From contig PHSP01000004.1 of the NCBI GenBank assembly GCA_002862125.1, positions 232,935-296,934 on the forward strand: 64,000 nucleotides of DNA, in the 5' to 3' direction. How positions within the stretch are numbered: position 1 is the stretch's first letter; each line of letters starts with the position of its first letter. Shown in pieces: positions 46,088-55,431 of the stretch. A program made the position numbers and the translations under genes. The stretch comes from Methylobacter sp. KS41 (GTDB taxonomy: Bacteria; Pseudomonadota; Gammaproteobacteria; Methylococcales; Methylomonadaceae). Below the pieces are notes generated by a model. It worked only from the letters and a program-made list of their open reading frames with translations, was not told the DNA's origin and searched no databases.

Positions 46088-46875
46088 GCGTCTTCCTCCA
46101 TCCAGAAAAACCGGTTGGGAATAAACTGTCCACGGCCCGGTTGATAACCACTCTTTAACGAATTCCAGGTATATTCCTGAGCCTCCATTACGGCCTGAAC
46201 AGGCTCCAATCCATGCGCCATCAAGGCGGCAATGCTGGTAGACAGCGTACAACCCGAGCCATGATAACTGGCGGGCAGCCTGTCCCAAGTATAAGTTTCC
46301 CAGCAACAGCCGTCATGAAACAGTTGATTGCTCACTGCAGGCGTCGCTTCATGCGTTCCCGTAATCAGTACATATTTGCAGCCTAGCTCGAGCAATTCCA
46401 GACCACACTCATTCAGGTCATCAAATCCTGCAAGTCTGCGGGCCTCTTCACTATTGGGCGTTAACACGGTAGTGCAAGGCAACAGCAAGTCAACAATTGC
46501 TGCAATAAGCCTGTCATTGGATAATTCGGCGCCTCCACCCGCCGCCAGAACAGGATCCAGAATAACCGGAATGTACGGGTGTTGTTTTAAAAGCGCATAA
46601 ATGGCTATTGCCGTTTCATGATGTCCGATTAAGCCAATCTTGAAGGCATTAACAGGCAAGTCATCCAGTATGGTGTTCGCCTGACTGATAATAGCTTCCG
46701 GGCTTTGCGGAATCAGCTTTATTACATTCCGGGTATCCTGCTCGGTCAAGGCGGTAATAACACTGGCCGAATGACACTGATGACTGGCCAGAGTTTCAAT
46801 ATCCGCCTGCACGCCGGCGCCTCCGCTGGGATCATGACCGGAAAATGAAAGAACAACGGGGCGGTTAGAGGACAT
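46084..46875 (-). CDS. thiD: Hydroxymethylpyrimidine/phosphomethylpyrimidine kinase
   Basis: ThiD phosphorylates HMP and HMP-phosphate to supply ThiE. The 263 residues have LSFSGHDPSGGAGVQADIET near the start, the ribokinase-type LDPVLAAGGGAEL, LTPNSEEARRLAGF, and DRLPASYHGSGCTLSTSIAA with the anion hole. AAGGAAG lies before the ATG. It is the first gene of a thiD-thiE pair; no TPP riboswitch was recognised upstream. Confidence 0.95.
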   Translation of the reverse strand: MSSNRPVVLSFSGHDPSGGAGVQADIETLASHQCHSASVITALTEQDTRNVIKLIPQSPEAIISQANTILDDLPVNAFKIGLIGHHETAIAIYALLKQHPYIPVILDPVLAAGGGAELSNDRLIAAIVDLLLPCTTVLTPNSEEARRLAGFDDLNECGLELLELGCKYVLITGTHEATPAVSNQLFHDGCCWETYTWDRLPASYHGSGCTLSTSIAALMAHGLEPVQAVMEAQEYTWNSLKSGYQPGRGQFIPNRFFWMEEDA

Positions 46876-47225
46876 TTGGCTTCCTTGAAAATCAGGACGA
46901 ATTAGTTAGGCCGTTATTATGGCAAATATCTAAAATATCGCAGTATCGTAGCCCGGGCAACTGTTTTTTAGGGTGACCAGGCGTTTTAGATGCACAGATC
47001 GGCCGGGTTTTCATGTTTAGAAAATTAAATTTATCAGTTACACTAGCGCCATAACATTTTAGCTTTAAGAAAGTTCGACTATGCCAACCTTGTCATTTGT
47101 CTGGTACTGCGTTTTTTACAGCAAATCATAAAACCAGCTCTTCGGCAACCTCCTAAAGTCAACATATTGAATTAATATTATTTATTTTTGATGTCGCCAC
47201 ATAATACCGGAAATATTTTTAGTTT
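46876..47225. other. Divergent intergenic region thiD/HD-GYP
   Basis: A 350-bp stretch, AT-rich towards the HD-GYP gene. A 16-codon frame at about 47082 (MPTLSFVWYC...) is too weak to call. No riboswitch or clear promoter was recognised. Confidence 0.4.
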
Positions 47226-48494
47226 ATGAATGACGATAATATCTATCTCGCCTCATCAACCTCACTAGTCAAGATTAATGTTGAGGATCTGAAGGTGGGA
47301 ATGTATGTTTCCAAGCTGGATAAACCCTGGCTGGAAAGTAATTTCTTATTTCAAGGTTTTGAGCTGCAAACTCAGGCCGATATCAACGCAGTTAGCAAGC
47401 AATGTACATTTGTTTACGTTGATGTTACTAAGCAAAATAAAGCTCCACTGATCAAGTCAACAGACACGCCTTTCAGCAAGGAATGGCTGGATAAAAGAAC
47501 TCCTCCTGATAAACTCTCCTCTTTTGAAAAGGAAGTTGAACATGCAGGGTGCGTCTATCAGGAAACGAGTTCCCTGATTAAAACCTTTATGCAGGATGTG
47601 TTTCTTGGCAAAACTATCAATGTCGAAATTGCCAATAAAGCGGTAGCGCAATGTGTGGATAGCATTCTTCAGGCGCCAGATGCCTTGCTATGGATGACGC
47701 AGTTAAAAAACCGGGACTTATATACTTCTCAGCACAGCATGAACGTGTGCATTTTAGCCATAGCTTTGGGACGCCATATAAATCTTCCTGTCAAAGAACT
47801 TAACAACCTTGGCTTGTGCGGAATGATGCACGATATGGGAAAAATGCTAGTTCCTCTAGCGATTTTAAATAAACCCGGAGAACTGGCGCCTGACGAATTA
47901 AAACTCATGCAAAGCCACGCTGAGCAGGGCCGGAACTTATTAATGTCAAGCCATGGAATGTATGGTAGCGCTATTGACGTTGCACATTCCCATCATGAGC
48001 GCCTGGATGGAACAGGATACCCGCGCAAATTAACAGCCGAACAAATTACCCCATACACACGTATCGTTACTATTGCCGATATGTATGATGCCATTACCAG
48101 CGATCGCATTTACCAAAAAGGTAGAACCCACCTTGAAGCAATTAACATCATGACAAAAAAATGCGGGACTCATCTTGATTCAGAGCTTACATATAAGCTC
48201 ATACAATGCCTGGGTATTTATCCTCCAGGCAATATTGTAGAGATGAGTAATGGAGAAGTCGCAATAGTCGTTGAAGAAAATAAGAAGAAAAGATTAAAGC
48301 CTAAAGTTATTTTATTGCTCGATGAAGATAAAAAACCAAGACCCGAACGCATGGTCGATTTATCAAAAATAGATTTGGATGCGAGCGGAAGGGAATATAA
48401 AATTACGAAAATTGTAAAGGCTGATGATTTCGGCATTGACCTGAATAAATATTACCTTAACGGTATAATAGAAAAAAGTCTGGCATCGGTATAG
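47226..48494 (+). CDS. HD-GYP cyclic-di-GMP phosphodiesterase with DUF3391 domain
   Basis: The protein degrades c-di-GMP. Its 422 residues have an N-terminal DUF3391 domain (KINVEDLKVGMYVSKLDKPW, to about 150) and an HD-GYP domain: HSMNVCILAIALGRH, catalytic H202-D203 in MMHDMGK, HSHHERLDGTGYP (HH at 256-257, GYP at 264-266) and IADMYDAITSDR. All catalytic residues are present. It lacks a receiver domain, so its input is not evident. It likely controls surface attachment or motility, which fits the type IV pili elsewhere in the window. Confidence 0.93.
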   Translation: MNDDNIYLASSTSLVKINVEDLKVGMYVSKLDKPWLESNFLFQGFELQTQADINAVSKQCTFVYVDVTKQNKAPLIKSTDTPFSKEWLDKRTPPDKLSSFEKEVEHAGCVYQETSSLIKTFMQDVFLGKTINVEIANKAVAQCVDSILQAPDALLWMTQLKNRDLYTSQHSMNVCILAIALGRHINLPVKELNNLGLCGMMHDMGKMLVPLAILNKPGELAPDELKLMQSHAEQGRNLLMSSHGMYGSAIDVAHSHHERLDGTGYPRKLTAEQITPYTRIVTIADMYDAITSDRIYQKGRTHLEAINIMTKKCGTHLDSELTYKLIQCLGIYPPGNIVEMSNGEVAIVVEENKKKRLKPKVILLLDEDKKPRPERMVDLSKIDLDASGREYKITKIVKADDFGIDLNKYYLNGIIEKSLASV

Positions 48495-48646
48495 TTTGGA
48501 TTTGGTTTGGGCAGGGCCCGGCATGCAAACCAACCTTGATGATCCCGTACCGGGAACCATCCAATTCGTAGAACATGACAAAAGGAATCGATTTCCCCCT
48601 GGCGCATGTTACTTCCCCAGTTATTAAATGAAAACGCACAGGCGGA

Positions 48647-49789
48647 ATGGATTTTCAACTAATTAAAAACAGCATTTCCACCTCGCCTGCGTTTGTCCTG
48701 GATGCAGAGGAGATTATTAACAACCTGGAAATTTTAAACGCCTTACGCCAACAGTGCGGCTGCAAAGTGTTATATTCAATCAAGTCATTACCTTTTTCCC
48801 CGGTTCTGGAAACAGCAAAACCGCTGGTTGACGGTTTTTCGGTTAGTTCTTTATTTGAAGCGCGGCTGGCGGATGAGATTTTAGCTGGGCAAGGCGGCAT
48901 TCATTTAACTACGCCGGGCATAAGGCCGGATGAGTGGGATGAACTGGCGCATTTGCTTACGCACATCAGCTTCAACTCGATAACGCAGCATCAGCGCTTC
49001 GCTTTCGCCACTCAGACAAAAACATCCATTGGTTTACGCGTTAATCCCAAGCTGTCTTTTCTTAAGGATGACAGATTTGATCCCTGCCGGCCAAATTCGA
49101 AACTGGGTGTGGATATTGATGACTTGTGGCAGTCGTCTTGCCTGGATCAAGTTAAAGGACTGCATATTCATAACATTTTTTCTGCAACCGGCTTTACGCC
49201 GTTAATTAGAACCATTGAGAAACTTCGCGGTTATTTCGGCAAAAATCTTGCCTGTCTCGACTGGCTTAATCTGGGCGGCGGTTATCTGTTTAATCAAATT
49301 AAGGATCATTCCCCCTTTACCGGCCTGGTAAAAAAGCTGAAAGACAATTATAAGCTTGAAGTTTATATAGAGCCAGGCAATGCGGTCGTAGGGCGCGCAG
49401 GGTTTTTAATGAGCACTGTTATCGATAGTTTTGTCAGTGACGGCAAAACGGTTGCCATATTGGATACATCGATCAATCATAATCCGGAGGTGTTTGAATA
49501 TCAGCGCCAGCCCGAACTGCACGAACACGACCCAAAGGGACGTTATCCGGCTATTTTAGCCGGCTGCACCTGTCTGGCCGGGGATGTGTTCGGGGAATAT
49601 CTTTTTAGCAAACTTCCGGAAATTGGCGATAAAGTAGTTTTTAAAAATGTCGGCGCCTACAGCCTGATTAAAGCCAACCGTTTTAACGGTTATAATCTGC
49701 CGGATATTTACTGGCATCAAGATCAACGGATGAAAAAATTGAAACAGTTCACCTATCAGGATTATCGGCGGCAATGGCTGGCGGATTAA
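48647..49789 (+). CDS. nspC: Carboxynorspermidine/carboxyspermidine decarboxylase
   Basis: NspC decarboxylates carboxy(nor)spermidine to (nor)spermidine with PLP. The 380 residues are of the alanine-racemase fold group: the PLP Lys46 lies in VLYSIKSLPFSP, with VDGFSVSSLFEARLA, LGGGYLFNQ and YIEPGNAVVGRAGFL, and the C-terminal ILAGCTCLAGDVFGEY with the active-site Cys. The usual partner, carboxyspermidine dehydrogenase, is not next to it. Polyamines of this type influence biofilm and c-di-GMP signalling in Vibrio; the HD-GYP neighbour is suggestive only. Confidence 0.92.
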   Translation: MDFQLIKNSISTSPAFVLDAEEIINNLEILNALRQQCGCKVLYSIKSLPFSPVLETAKPLVDGFSVSSLFEARLADEILAGQGGIHLTTPGIRPDEWDELAHLLTHISFNSITQHQRFAFATQTKTSIGLRVNPKLSFLKDDRFDPCRPNSKLGVDIDDLWQSSCLDQVKGLHIHNIFSATGFTPLIRTIEKLRGYFGKNLACLDWLNLGGGYLFNQIKDHSPFTGLVKKLKDNYKLEVYIEPGNAVVGRAGFLMSTVIDSFVSDGKTVAILDTSINHNPEVFEYQRQPELHEHDPKGRYPAILAGCTCLAGDVFGEYLFSKLPEIGDKVVFKNVGAYSLIKANRFNGYNLPDIYWHQDQRMKKLKQFTYQDYRRQWLAD

Positions 49790-49818
49790 TCACATGAAGT
49801 AAAATCGAAGTCAAAAAC

Positions 49819-49846
49819 TTGCAATAGCAGTAATAACCGCTATTGC
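49819..49846 (+). promoter_or_regulatory. Operator-like dyad upstream of the quinone reductase gene
   Basis: GCAATAGC (49821-49828) and GCTATTGC (49839-49846) form an 8-bp dyad with a 10-bp spacer. It ends 27 bp before the start codon. The left part, TTGCAATAGCAGTAATA, matches a site before the flavodoxin gene at 60993 in 15 of 17 bases. Confidence 0.5.
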
Positions 49847-49872
49847 ACAGTCAATAAATCAGGAGCCTAAAC

Positions 49873-50865
49873 ATGAAAGCAATACTAATGACAGCTGTCG
49901 GCGATGCCGGTGTTTTAAAATCACAGGACATCAAAGAACCTGAAATATCAGCAGGAACACAGATTAAAGTCAGGCTGCAAGCGGCTGGCGTTAATCCTGT
50001 CGACACCAAAATCAGGAGCAATGGGCTATTTTATGACCAGGCCTTACCAGCTGTTTTAGGTTGTGATGGCGCGGGCATCGTTGTTGAAACAGGGACAAAG
50101 GCCGGTAAATTTAAAACCGGAGATGAGGTCTGGTTCTGCAATGGCGGATTGGGACGTGAACAGGGCAATTATGCTGAATACACAGTAATTGATGAGCGCT
50201 GGGTTAGTTTGATGCCTAAGACATTTTCATTTACTCAAGCTGCCGCTTGTCCGCTGGTATTGATTACCGCGTGGGGAGCTTTGTTCGATCGCGGCGGCTT
50301 GCAAGAAGGGCAAACCGTGCTTATTCATGCCGGAGCGGGCGGGGTTGGGCATGTCGCGATACAATTAGCAAAGCTGAAAGGCGCCAGGGTGATTACTACG
50401 GTGAATTCCACGCAAAAAGCGGAATTTGTCAAAAGCCTGGGCGCGGATCAAGCCGTTAATTATACGCCAAACGGCTTTGCCGAGGAGGTAAATGATCTTA
50501 CCGGAGGCAAAGGCGCTGATCTGGTTTTCGATACGGTAGGCGCGGCTGTTTTTAAAGAGAGCATCGCGGTGACTGCCCACTTTGGCCGGTTGGTAACGTT
50601 GCTGGATCCGGGTGAAATTAACCTGAGCGAAGCCAGAATGCGTAATTTATTGATAGGTTTTGAACTGATGCTTACGCCTATGCTCAGAGATTTGCCTGAA
50701 GCAAGAGACAAACATGTTGAAATTTTAAATCAATGCGCGCAATGGGCTGATAAAGGCTTGTTGAAACCGCATGTCAGCAAGCAGTTACCCCTGGAAGAAG
50801 CGGCTGTTGCGCACCAGTTGATTGAAACCGGACATACGAGCGGAAAAATTGTTTTATCTGTTTAA
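49873..50865 (+). CDS. Zinc-independent NAD(P)H:quinone oxidoreductase (MDR family)
   Basis: The 330 residues belong to the medium-chain reductases of quinone-reductase type: AAGVNPVDTKIRSNGLFY, LGCDGAGIVVETG, the NADPH-site VLIHAGAGGVGHVAIQLAKL and LVFDTVGAAVFKES. The zinc ligands of true alcohol dehydrogenases are missing. It probably reduces quinones or enones with NADPH. AGGAG lies before the ATG, and an operator-like dyad precedes it. Confidence 0.88.
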   Translation: MKAILMTAVGDAGVLKSQDIKEPEISAGTQIKVRLQAAGVNPVDTKIRSNGLFYDQALPAVLGCDGAGIVVETGTKAGKFKTGDEVWFCNGGLGREQGNYAEYTVIDERWVSLMPKTFSFTQAAACPLVLITAWGALFDRGGLQEGQTVLIHAGAGGVGHVAIQLAKLKGARVITTVNSTQKAEFVKSLGADQAVNYTPNGFAEEVNDLTGGKGADLVFDTVGAAVFKESIAVTAHFGRLVTLLDPGEINLSEARMRNLLIGFELMLTPMLRDLPEARDKHVEILNQCAQWADKGLLKPHVSKQLPLEEAAVAHQLIETGHTSGKIVLSV

Positions 50866-51035
50866 GGAGCTGTTTAAAACTGCTTCAAGGATAGTAAAAG
50901 TTTGTGGCGCTGTTCATTCGATGTTCATTTTATACCGATACAGTCATGCTTGCTGATTCCGGCAATCCTTATTTATGTATAATAGATAAAGCAAGTTATG
51001 GATGATAATTGAAAATAATGACAAACTGAAAGGCT

Positions 51036-53414
51036 ATGGCAGAAAAAACAAACAGGCGCGGTTCAAGATACAACGGGAAAAAACTAAAAAAATCGACCTC
51101 TCATTGGTTTAGAAACCTGTTCCTGATTTTGCTGGCTGGCGGCTCATTTTTCTTATTCAGTTATCTGGGCTATCTGGATTATAACGTTCGCAGCCAATTT
51201 GAAGGCAAACGCTGGGCGATTCCCGCGCGGGTTTTTGCCAATCCGGTTGAACTTTATGCAGGACGCGCCCTAAGCGCGCAAAAGTTCGAAGCGTTATTAA
51301 AATTGCTGCATTACCGGCAAGATGAAGGTTTATCCGTAGAAGGAACCTATTTTAAAACGGGCTCGCAAATCAGCGTACGAACCCGCGATTTCGCCTTTTG
51401 GGACCAACATCAACCCAGCGCGCTGATGCAGTTGGACTTTATCGATACGGGCATAAATAAGATTACGGATTTAACAAAATCCGGGGATATTGCCATCATC
51501 CGCATGGATCCGGTACAAATCGGCAGTTTTTACCCCACAATCAAAGAGGACAGAATTCTCATCAAGCTGGAAGATGCGCCCGACAAACTGGTGAAAGGTT
51601 TGCTTGCATCCGAAGACAGGGATTTTTATGAGCATTTTGGCGTTTCCCTACGGGGCATTATCAGGGCGATGTGGAGCAATGTCCGTGCTGGCGGCATGGT
51701 ACAAGGTGGCAGCACTATAACTCAACAATTAGTTAAAAACTTTTATTTAACCAACGAACGGAGTTTGTCACGGAAAATAAAAGAAGCCTTAATGGCGCTG
51801 ATTTTGGAATACCGCTACACAAAAAATGAAATTCTGGAAGCCTATCTGAACGAAATCTATTTGGGTCAAAATGGCGCAAACGCAGTTCACGGCTTTGGCT
51901 TAGCCAGTGAATTCTATTTTGGCAGCACCTTAAAGGATCTCCCTCTGGAACAGGTTGCTTCGCTGGTTGCATTGGTGCGCGGCCCTTCCGAATATGATCC
52001 GAGGCGTTACCCGGAGCGCGCTTTGCAGCGCCGGAATCTGATAATTAATCAAATGGTTATGGAAAATTACATCACATCGGATCAAGCCAATGAAGCAATA
52101 TCAAAACCTCTGAATATAATTCCGCGCATGCCCCGCTCTTCTAATCGCTATCCCGGTTTTCTTGATCTGGTCAAACGGCAGCTAAGGCAAGATTATCGCG
52201 AAGAAGATTTAACTTCTCAGGGACTAAGGATTTTTACCACCCTGGACACTCAGGTTCAGGATATTCTGGAACAAACCGTCGCCTCAAAACTGGATAATCT
52301 GGAAAAACAGACTCGCGCCAAACAACTTGAAACAGCCGTCATAGTCACACGACGGGATAGCGGCGAGGTAACCGCATTGACCAGCGGCCGTGAAAATTTG
52401 GCAGGGGGATTCAACCGGGCGCTGGATGCTGTGCGTCCTATCGGTTCATTGATCAAGCCGGCTATTTACCTGACGGCTTTGGAATATCCGGACAAATACA
52501 CAATTACTACGCGAGTAAGCGATTCGACTATCGTGGTTAAGGGGCAGAACGGCACAGACTGGATTCCTAAAAATTACGATCATAGAGAACATGGCGATGT
52601 GGCTTTACATACGGCGTTGGCGAAGTCTTATAATTTGGCCACCGTCCGCGTCGGCATGGATATAGGCGTGGACAGAACCGCCCAAACCCTAAAAGACATG
52701 GGCGTCACCAGACCGCTTGATCAGTTCCCTTCACTTTTGCTGGGAGCAGCCTCGCTAACGCCCATGGAAGTTGCCCAAATGTATCAAACATTGGCCGAAG
52801 ACGGATTTTCGACGCCTATCAAGAGCATTAGAGCGGTGGTTGATACCGACGGCAAACTGTTGCAAAGTTACCCGTTTACCGTCAAACAGGCCGTAGATCC
52901 GGCGGCAACTTATATCGTCAATACCATGCTACAGGAAGTTATGCATGAAGGCACCGGGCGGGCAGCTTATTCATCCTTCCCTCAAGACTATGGACTGGTG
53001 GGCAAAACAGGCACTACCAATGATGCAAAAGACAGCTGGTTTGCCGGGTACACGGGAGATTACTTATCCGTGGTCTGGGTAGGCCGGGATGACAATAAAT
53101 CCATAGGATTAACCGGAGCCTCGGGGGCTTTGCCCATCTGGACAGCGTTAATGAAGCAAATTTCAACCCAGCCTGTTAATTTGATTCCTCCTGATAATGT
53201 CAAGTTAGTCTGGGTTGAAGCAGGCACCGGCTTATTAACGCGAAAAGGCTGCGGAAACGGTAAGCAATATCCCTACATTTCCGGATCAGAGCCAACCGTC
53301 TATTCAGAGTGCGGTCAAGAGGTTTTTGACCAGGATAAATCGTGGTTTACTGATTTTTTCGAGAGCGATACCAAACAAGCTCAACCTGATCAAAGTGAAC
53401 CGGCATCAGAATGA
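51036..53414 (+). CDS. mrcB: Bifunctional penicillin-binding protein 1B
   Basis: PBP1B polymerises and cross-links peptidoglycan. The 792 residues have a cytoplasmic basic tail, a membrane helix (about 25-47), a UB2H domain (about 60-150), the GT51 transglycosylase with Glu in LLASEDRDFYEHFGVSLRGI and GGSTITQQLVKNFYL, and the transpeptidase with SxxK in PIGSLIKPAIY, SYN in KSYNLATVRVG and KTG in GLVGKTGTTND. All catalytic motifs are present. Its last four bases overlap lolA. A TATAAT at 50978 may be its promoter -10. Confidence 0.95.
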   Translation: MAEKTNRRGSRYNGKKLKKSTSHWFRNLFLILLAGGSFFLFSYLGYLDYNVRSQFEGKRWAIPARVFANPVELYAGRALSAQKFEALLKLLHYRQDEGLSVEGTYFKTGSQISVRTRDFAFWDQHQPSALMQLDFIDTGINKITDLTKSGDIAIIRMDPVQIGSFYPTIKEDRILIKLEDAPDKLVKGLLASEDRDFYEHFGVSLRGIIRAMWSNVRAGGMVQGGSTITQQLVKNFYLTNERSLSRKIKEALMALILEYRYTKNEILEAYLNEIYLGQNGANAVHGFGLASEFYFGSTLKDLPLEQVASLVALVRGPSEYDPRRYPERALQRRNLIINQMVMENYITSDQANEAISKPLNIIPRMPRSSNRYPGFLDLVKRQLRQDYREEDLTSQGLRIFTTLDTQVQDILEQTVASKLDNLEKQTRAKQLETAVIVTRRDSGEVTALTSGRENLAGGFNRALDAVRPIGSLIKPAIYLTALEYPDKYTITTRVSDSTIVVKGQNGTDWIPKNYDHREHGDVALHTALAKSYNLATVRVGMDIGVDRTAQTLKDMGVTRPLDQFPSLLLGAASLTPMEVAQMYQTLAEDGFSTPIKSIRAVVDTDGKLLQSYPFTVKQAVDPAATYIVNTMLQEVMHEGTGRAAYSSFPQDYGLVGKTGTTNDAKDSWFAGYTGDYLSVVWVGRDDNKSIGLTGASGALPIWTALMKQISTQPVNLIPPDNVKLVWVEAGTGLLTRKGCGNGKQYPYISGSEPTVYSECGQEVFDQDKSWFTDFFESDTKQAQPDQSEPASE

Positions 53415-54067
53415 ACACACTAAGAGCATCCATGAATAATAAAATTACTGTTTTTCGCCTGATTTTCCTGGCGGTCATCTTTCTTGTCAATTCCGTCTGC
53501 TATGGAGCAGACGAACCAGTCAAACAATTGCAGGCATTCTTAACAGCATCAAAGTCGCTTACTGCTGATTTTAAACAAGTTTTAATTAATGAGGCTGGCG
53601 TTCCTTATCAAACCAGTTACGGGGTTTTCTACTTGCAGAGGCCAGGAAAATTCCGCTGGGACTATTTAAAACCGTTTCAGCAGCAGATTGTATCGATCTC
53701 CGGAAAAGTCTGGTTTTATGATGCCGATTTAGAGCAAGTCACCATTAAAAAGCTCGATGAGTCTGTTGGCTCAACACCCGCTTTGCTGTTAAGCGGCGAA
53801 ATATCGCTGGATGCTAATTTCACCATGGAAAGTCAGGGCGTTGATGGCGATATGCAATGGATCAAATTATCGCCTAGAAACAAGGAAAGCAGTTTTAAAT
53901 ATATTTTAATCGGCTTGAATAAAGGTTCGTTGGGAGGAATGGAGTTAAGCGATAATTTTGGCCAGCTGACGCGCATCTATTTCTCCAATGTGCTGCTGAA
54001 CCCGCCGATAAAGCCGACGGTATTTGAGTTTAAAGCCCCCAAGGGTGCCGATGTATTTTCTGATTAG
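53411..54067 (+). CDS. lolA: Outer-membrane lipoprotein carrier protein LolA
   Basis: LolA carries lipoproteins through the periplasm from LolCDE to LolB. The 218 residues contain a signal peptide, TADFKQVLINEAGVPYQTSY, RPGKFRWDYLKPFQQQIVS and the concave barrel strands. A second in-frame ATG at 53432 gives a more standard signal peptide (MNNKITVFRLIFLAVIF, cut near CYGAD); the ATG at 53411 overlaps mrcB in the ATGA fashion. The lolA-rarA order is conserved in gamma-proteobacteria. Confidence 0.93.
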   Translation: MNTLRASMNNKITVFRLIFLAVIFLVNSVCYGADEPVKQLQAFLTASKSLTADFKQVLINEAGVPYQTSYGVFYLQRPGKFRWDYLKPFQQQIVSISGKVWFYDADLEQVTIKKLDESVGSTPALLLSGEISLDANFTMESQGVDGDMQWIKLSPRNKESSFKYILIGLNKGSLGGMELSDNFGQLTRIYFSNVLLNPPIKPTVFEFKAPKGADVFSD

Positions 54068-54129
54068 ACCGGCTCAGGCCAAAAGTCTCAAAATGCAGTC
54101 TCGCACCTTTATCATTGCGCCTGTCTTTC

Positions 54130-55431
54130 ATGTTCGATGATTTAACCAAACCCCTGGCCGATAGGATGCGGCCAAAATCATTAGACGATTTCGCAGGCCA
54201 GCACCACATTCTAAAGCCCGGTAAGCCGCTCTATGAAGCAGTGGCGTCCGGGCGCTTGCATTCCATGATTTTCTGGGGCCCGCCGGGAACCGGTAAAACT
54301 ACACTGGCGCGGCTTATTGCCCAGCACTCTGACGCGGAATTTATACCTATTTCCGCAGTGTTGTCAGGTGTTAAGGAAATCAGGGCCGCTGTAAGCGATG
54401 CCAAGAAAATACAGCTTGAACAGCACAGGCGCACTATATTATTTGTCGACGAAGTGCATCGCTTTAATAAATCACAGCAGGATGCTTTCCTGCCGCATGT
54501 AGAAGACGGCACCGTTTATTTTGTCGGCGCGACCACTGAAAACCCCTCATTTGCACTCAATAATGCGCTGTTATCACGCGCTCGCGTCTATGTGCTTAAT
54601 TCCTTAACAAGCGAAGATTTAATGCTCGTCCTGGACAAGACATTAAGCGATAGCAAAAGAGGCTTGGGCAGTCTTGGCATTGAAATGGCTGCCGCCGTCA
54701 AACAGCAATTTGCCGATGCGGCTGACGGCGATGCCAGAAGACTGTTGAATCTACTGGAAATTGCTGTGGAGCTTGCCGCAGCAAAAGGCGGCGCTACTAT
54801 TAATGAATCCTGCGCACGGGAAGTACTTTCCGGGGGCGTTAGACGCTTTGATAATCAGGGTGAAGAATTTTATAACCAGATTTCAGCGCTGCATAAATCG
54901 GTAAGAGGCAGTTCGCCGGATGCATCGCTCTATTGGTTGTGCCGCATGCTGGATGCCGGTTGTGACCTGGCCTATCTAGCCAGACGCATCGTCAGAATGG
55001 CCTCCGAAGACATTGGCAATGCCGACCCCAGAGCCTTGCAAATCGCTATTAATGCCTGGGAAGCGCAGGAACGCCTGGGCAGTCCGGAAGGCGAACTGGC
55101 CCTGGCGCAGGCTGTTGTTTATTTAGCCTGCGCGCCGAAAAGCAATGCCGTTTACATGGCTTATAATGCCGCCATGCGTGATGCCAGACAAAGCGGCAGC
55201 CTGGGCGTGCCGGTGCATTTAAGAAATGCGCCTACCAAACTCATGAAATCCCTGGATTACGGTAAAGAATACCGTTACGCCCATGATGAACCCGAAGCCT
55301 ATGCCGCAGGTGAAAATTATTTTCCGGAGCCGTTAACGGGGACATGTTATTACCAGCCTGTCGATCGAGGCCTGGAAATCAAAATCAGGGAAAAGTTAAG
55401 ACATTTGCAGGAACTGGATAAGGAACAATAG
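54130..55431 (+). CDS. rarA: Replication-associated recombination protein RarA
   Basis: RarA (MgsA) is a clamp-loader-like AAA+ ATPase acting at stalled forks. Started at the ATG at 54130, the protein begins MFDDLTKPLADRMRPKSLDD, the family N-terminus; a TTG at 54115 is rejected. The 433 residues have Walker A GPPGTGKTT (about 49-57), Walker B ILFVDEVHRFNK, sensor VGATTENPSFALNNALLSR, and the C-terminal tetramerisation part with RIVRMASEDIGNADPRAL. It follows lolA by about 60 bp. Confidence 0.96.
   Translation: MFDDLTKPLADRMRPKSLDDFAGQHHILKPGKPLYEAVASGRLHSMIFWGPPGTGKTTLARLIAQHSDAEFIPISAVLSGVKEIRAAVSDAKKIQLEQHRRTILFVDEVHRFNKSQQDAFLPHVEDGTVYFVGATTENPSFALNNALLSRARVYVLNSLTSEDLMLVLDKTLSDSKRGLGSLGIEMAAAVKQQFADAADGDARRLLNLLEIAVELAAAKGGATINESCAREVLSGGVRRFDNQGEEFYNQISALHKSVRGSSPDASLYWLCRMLDAGCDLAYLARRIVRMASEDIGNADPRALQIAINAWEAQERLGSPEGELALAQAVVYLACAPKSNAVYMAYNAAMRDARQSGSLGVPVHLRNAPTKLMKSLDYGKEYRYAHDEPEAYAAGENYFPEPLTGTCYYQPVDRGLEIKIREKLRHLQELDKEQ

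Noticed and set aside
45464-46306. ThiE with a 73-residue N-terminal extension
   Set aside because: The extension is thiD read in another frame. The TTG at 46087 has GGAGGAAG upstream and gives the normal length.
46876-46990. TPP riboswitch upstream of thiD
   Set aside because: The conserved CTGAGA and ACCTGAT-type boxes are absent on the minus strand.
48457-48639. Minus-strand ORF of 60 codons (MRFHLITGEVTCARGKSIPF...) between the HD-GYP gene and nspC
   Set aside because: The sequence looks protein-like, but it starts with GTG without a good ribosome binding site and overlaps the HD-GYP gene end on the opposite strand. Evidence is too thin to call.
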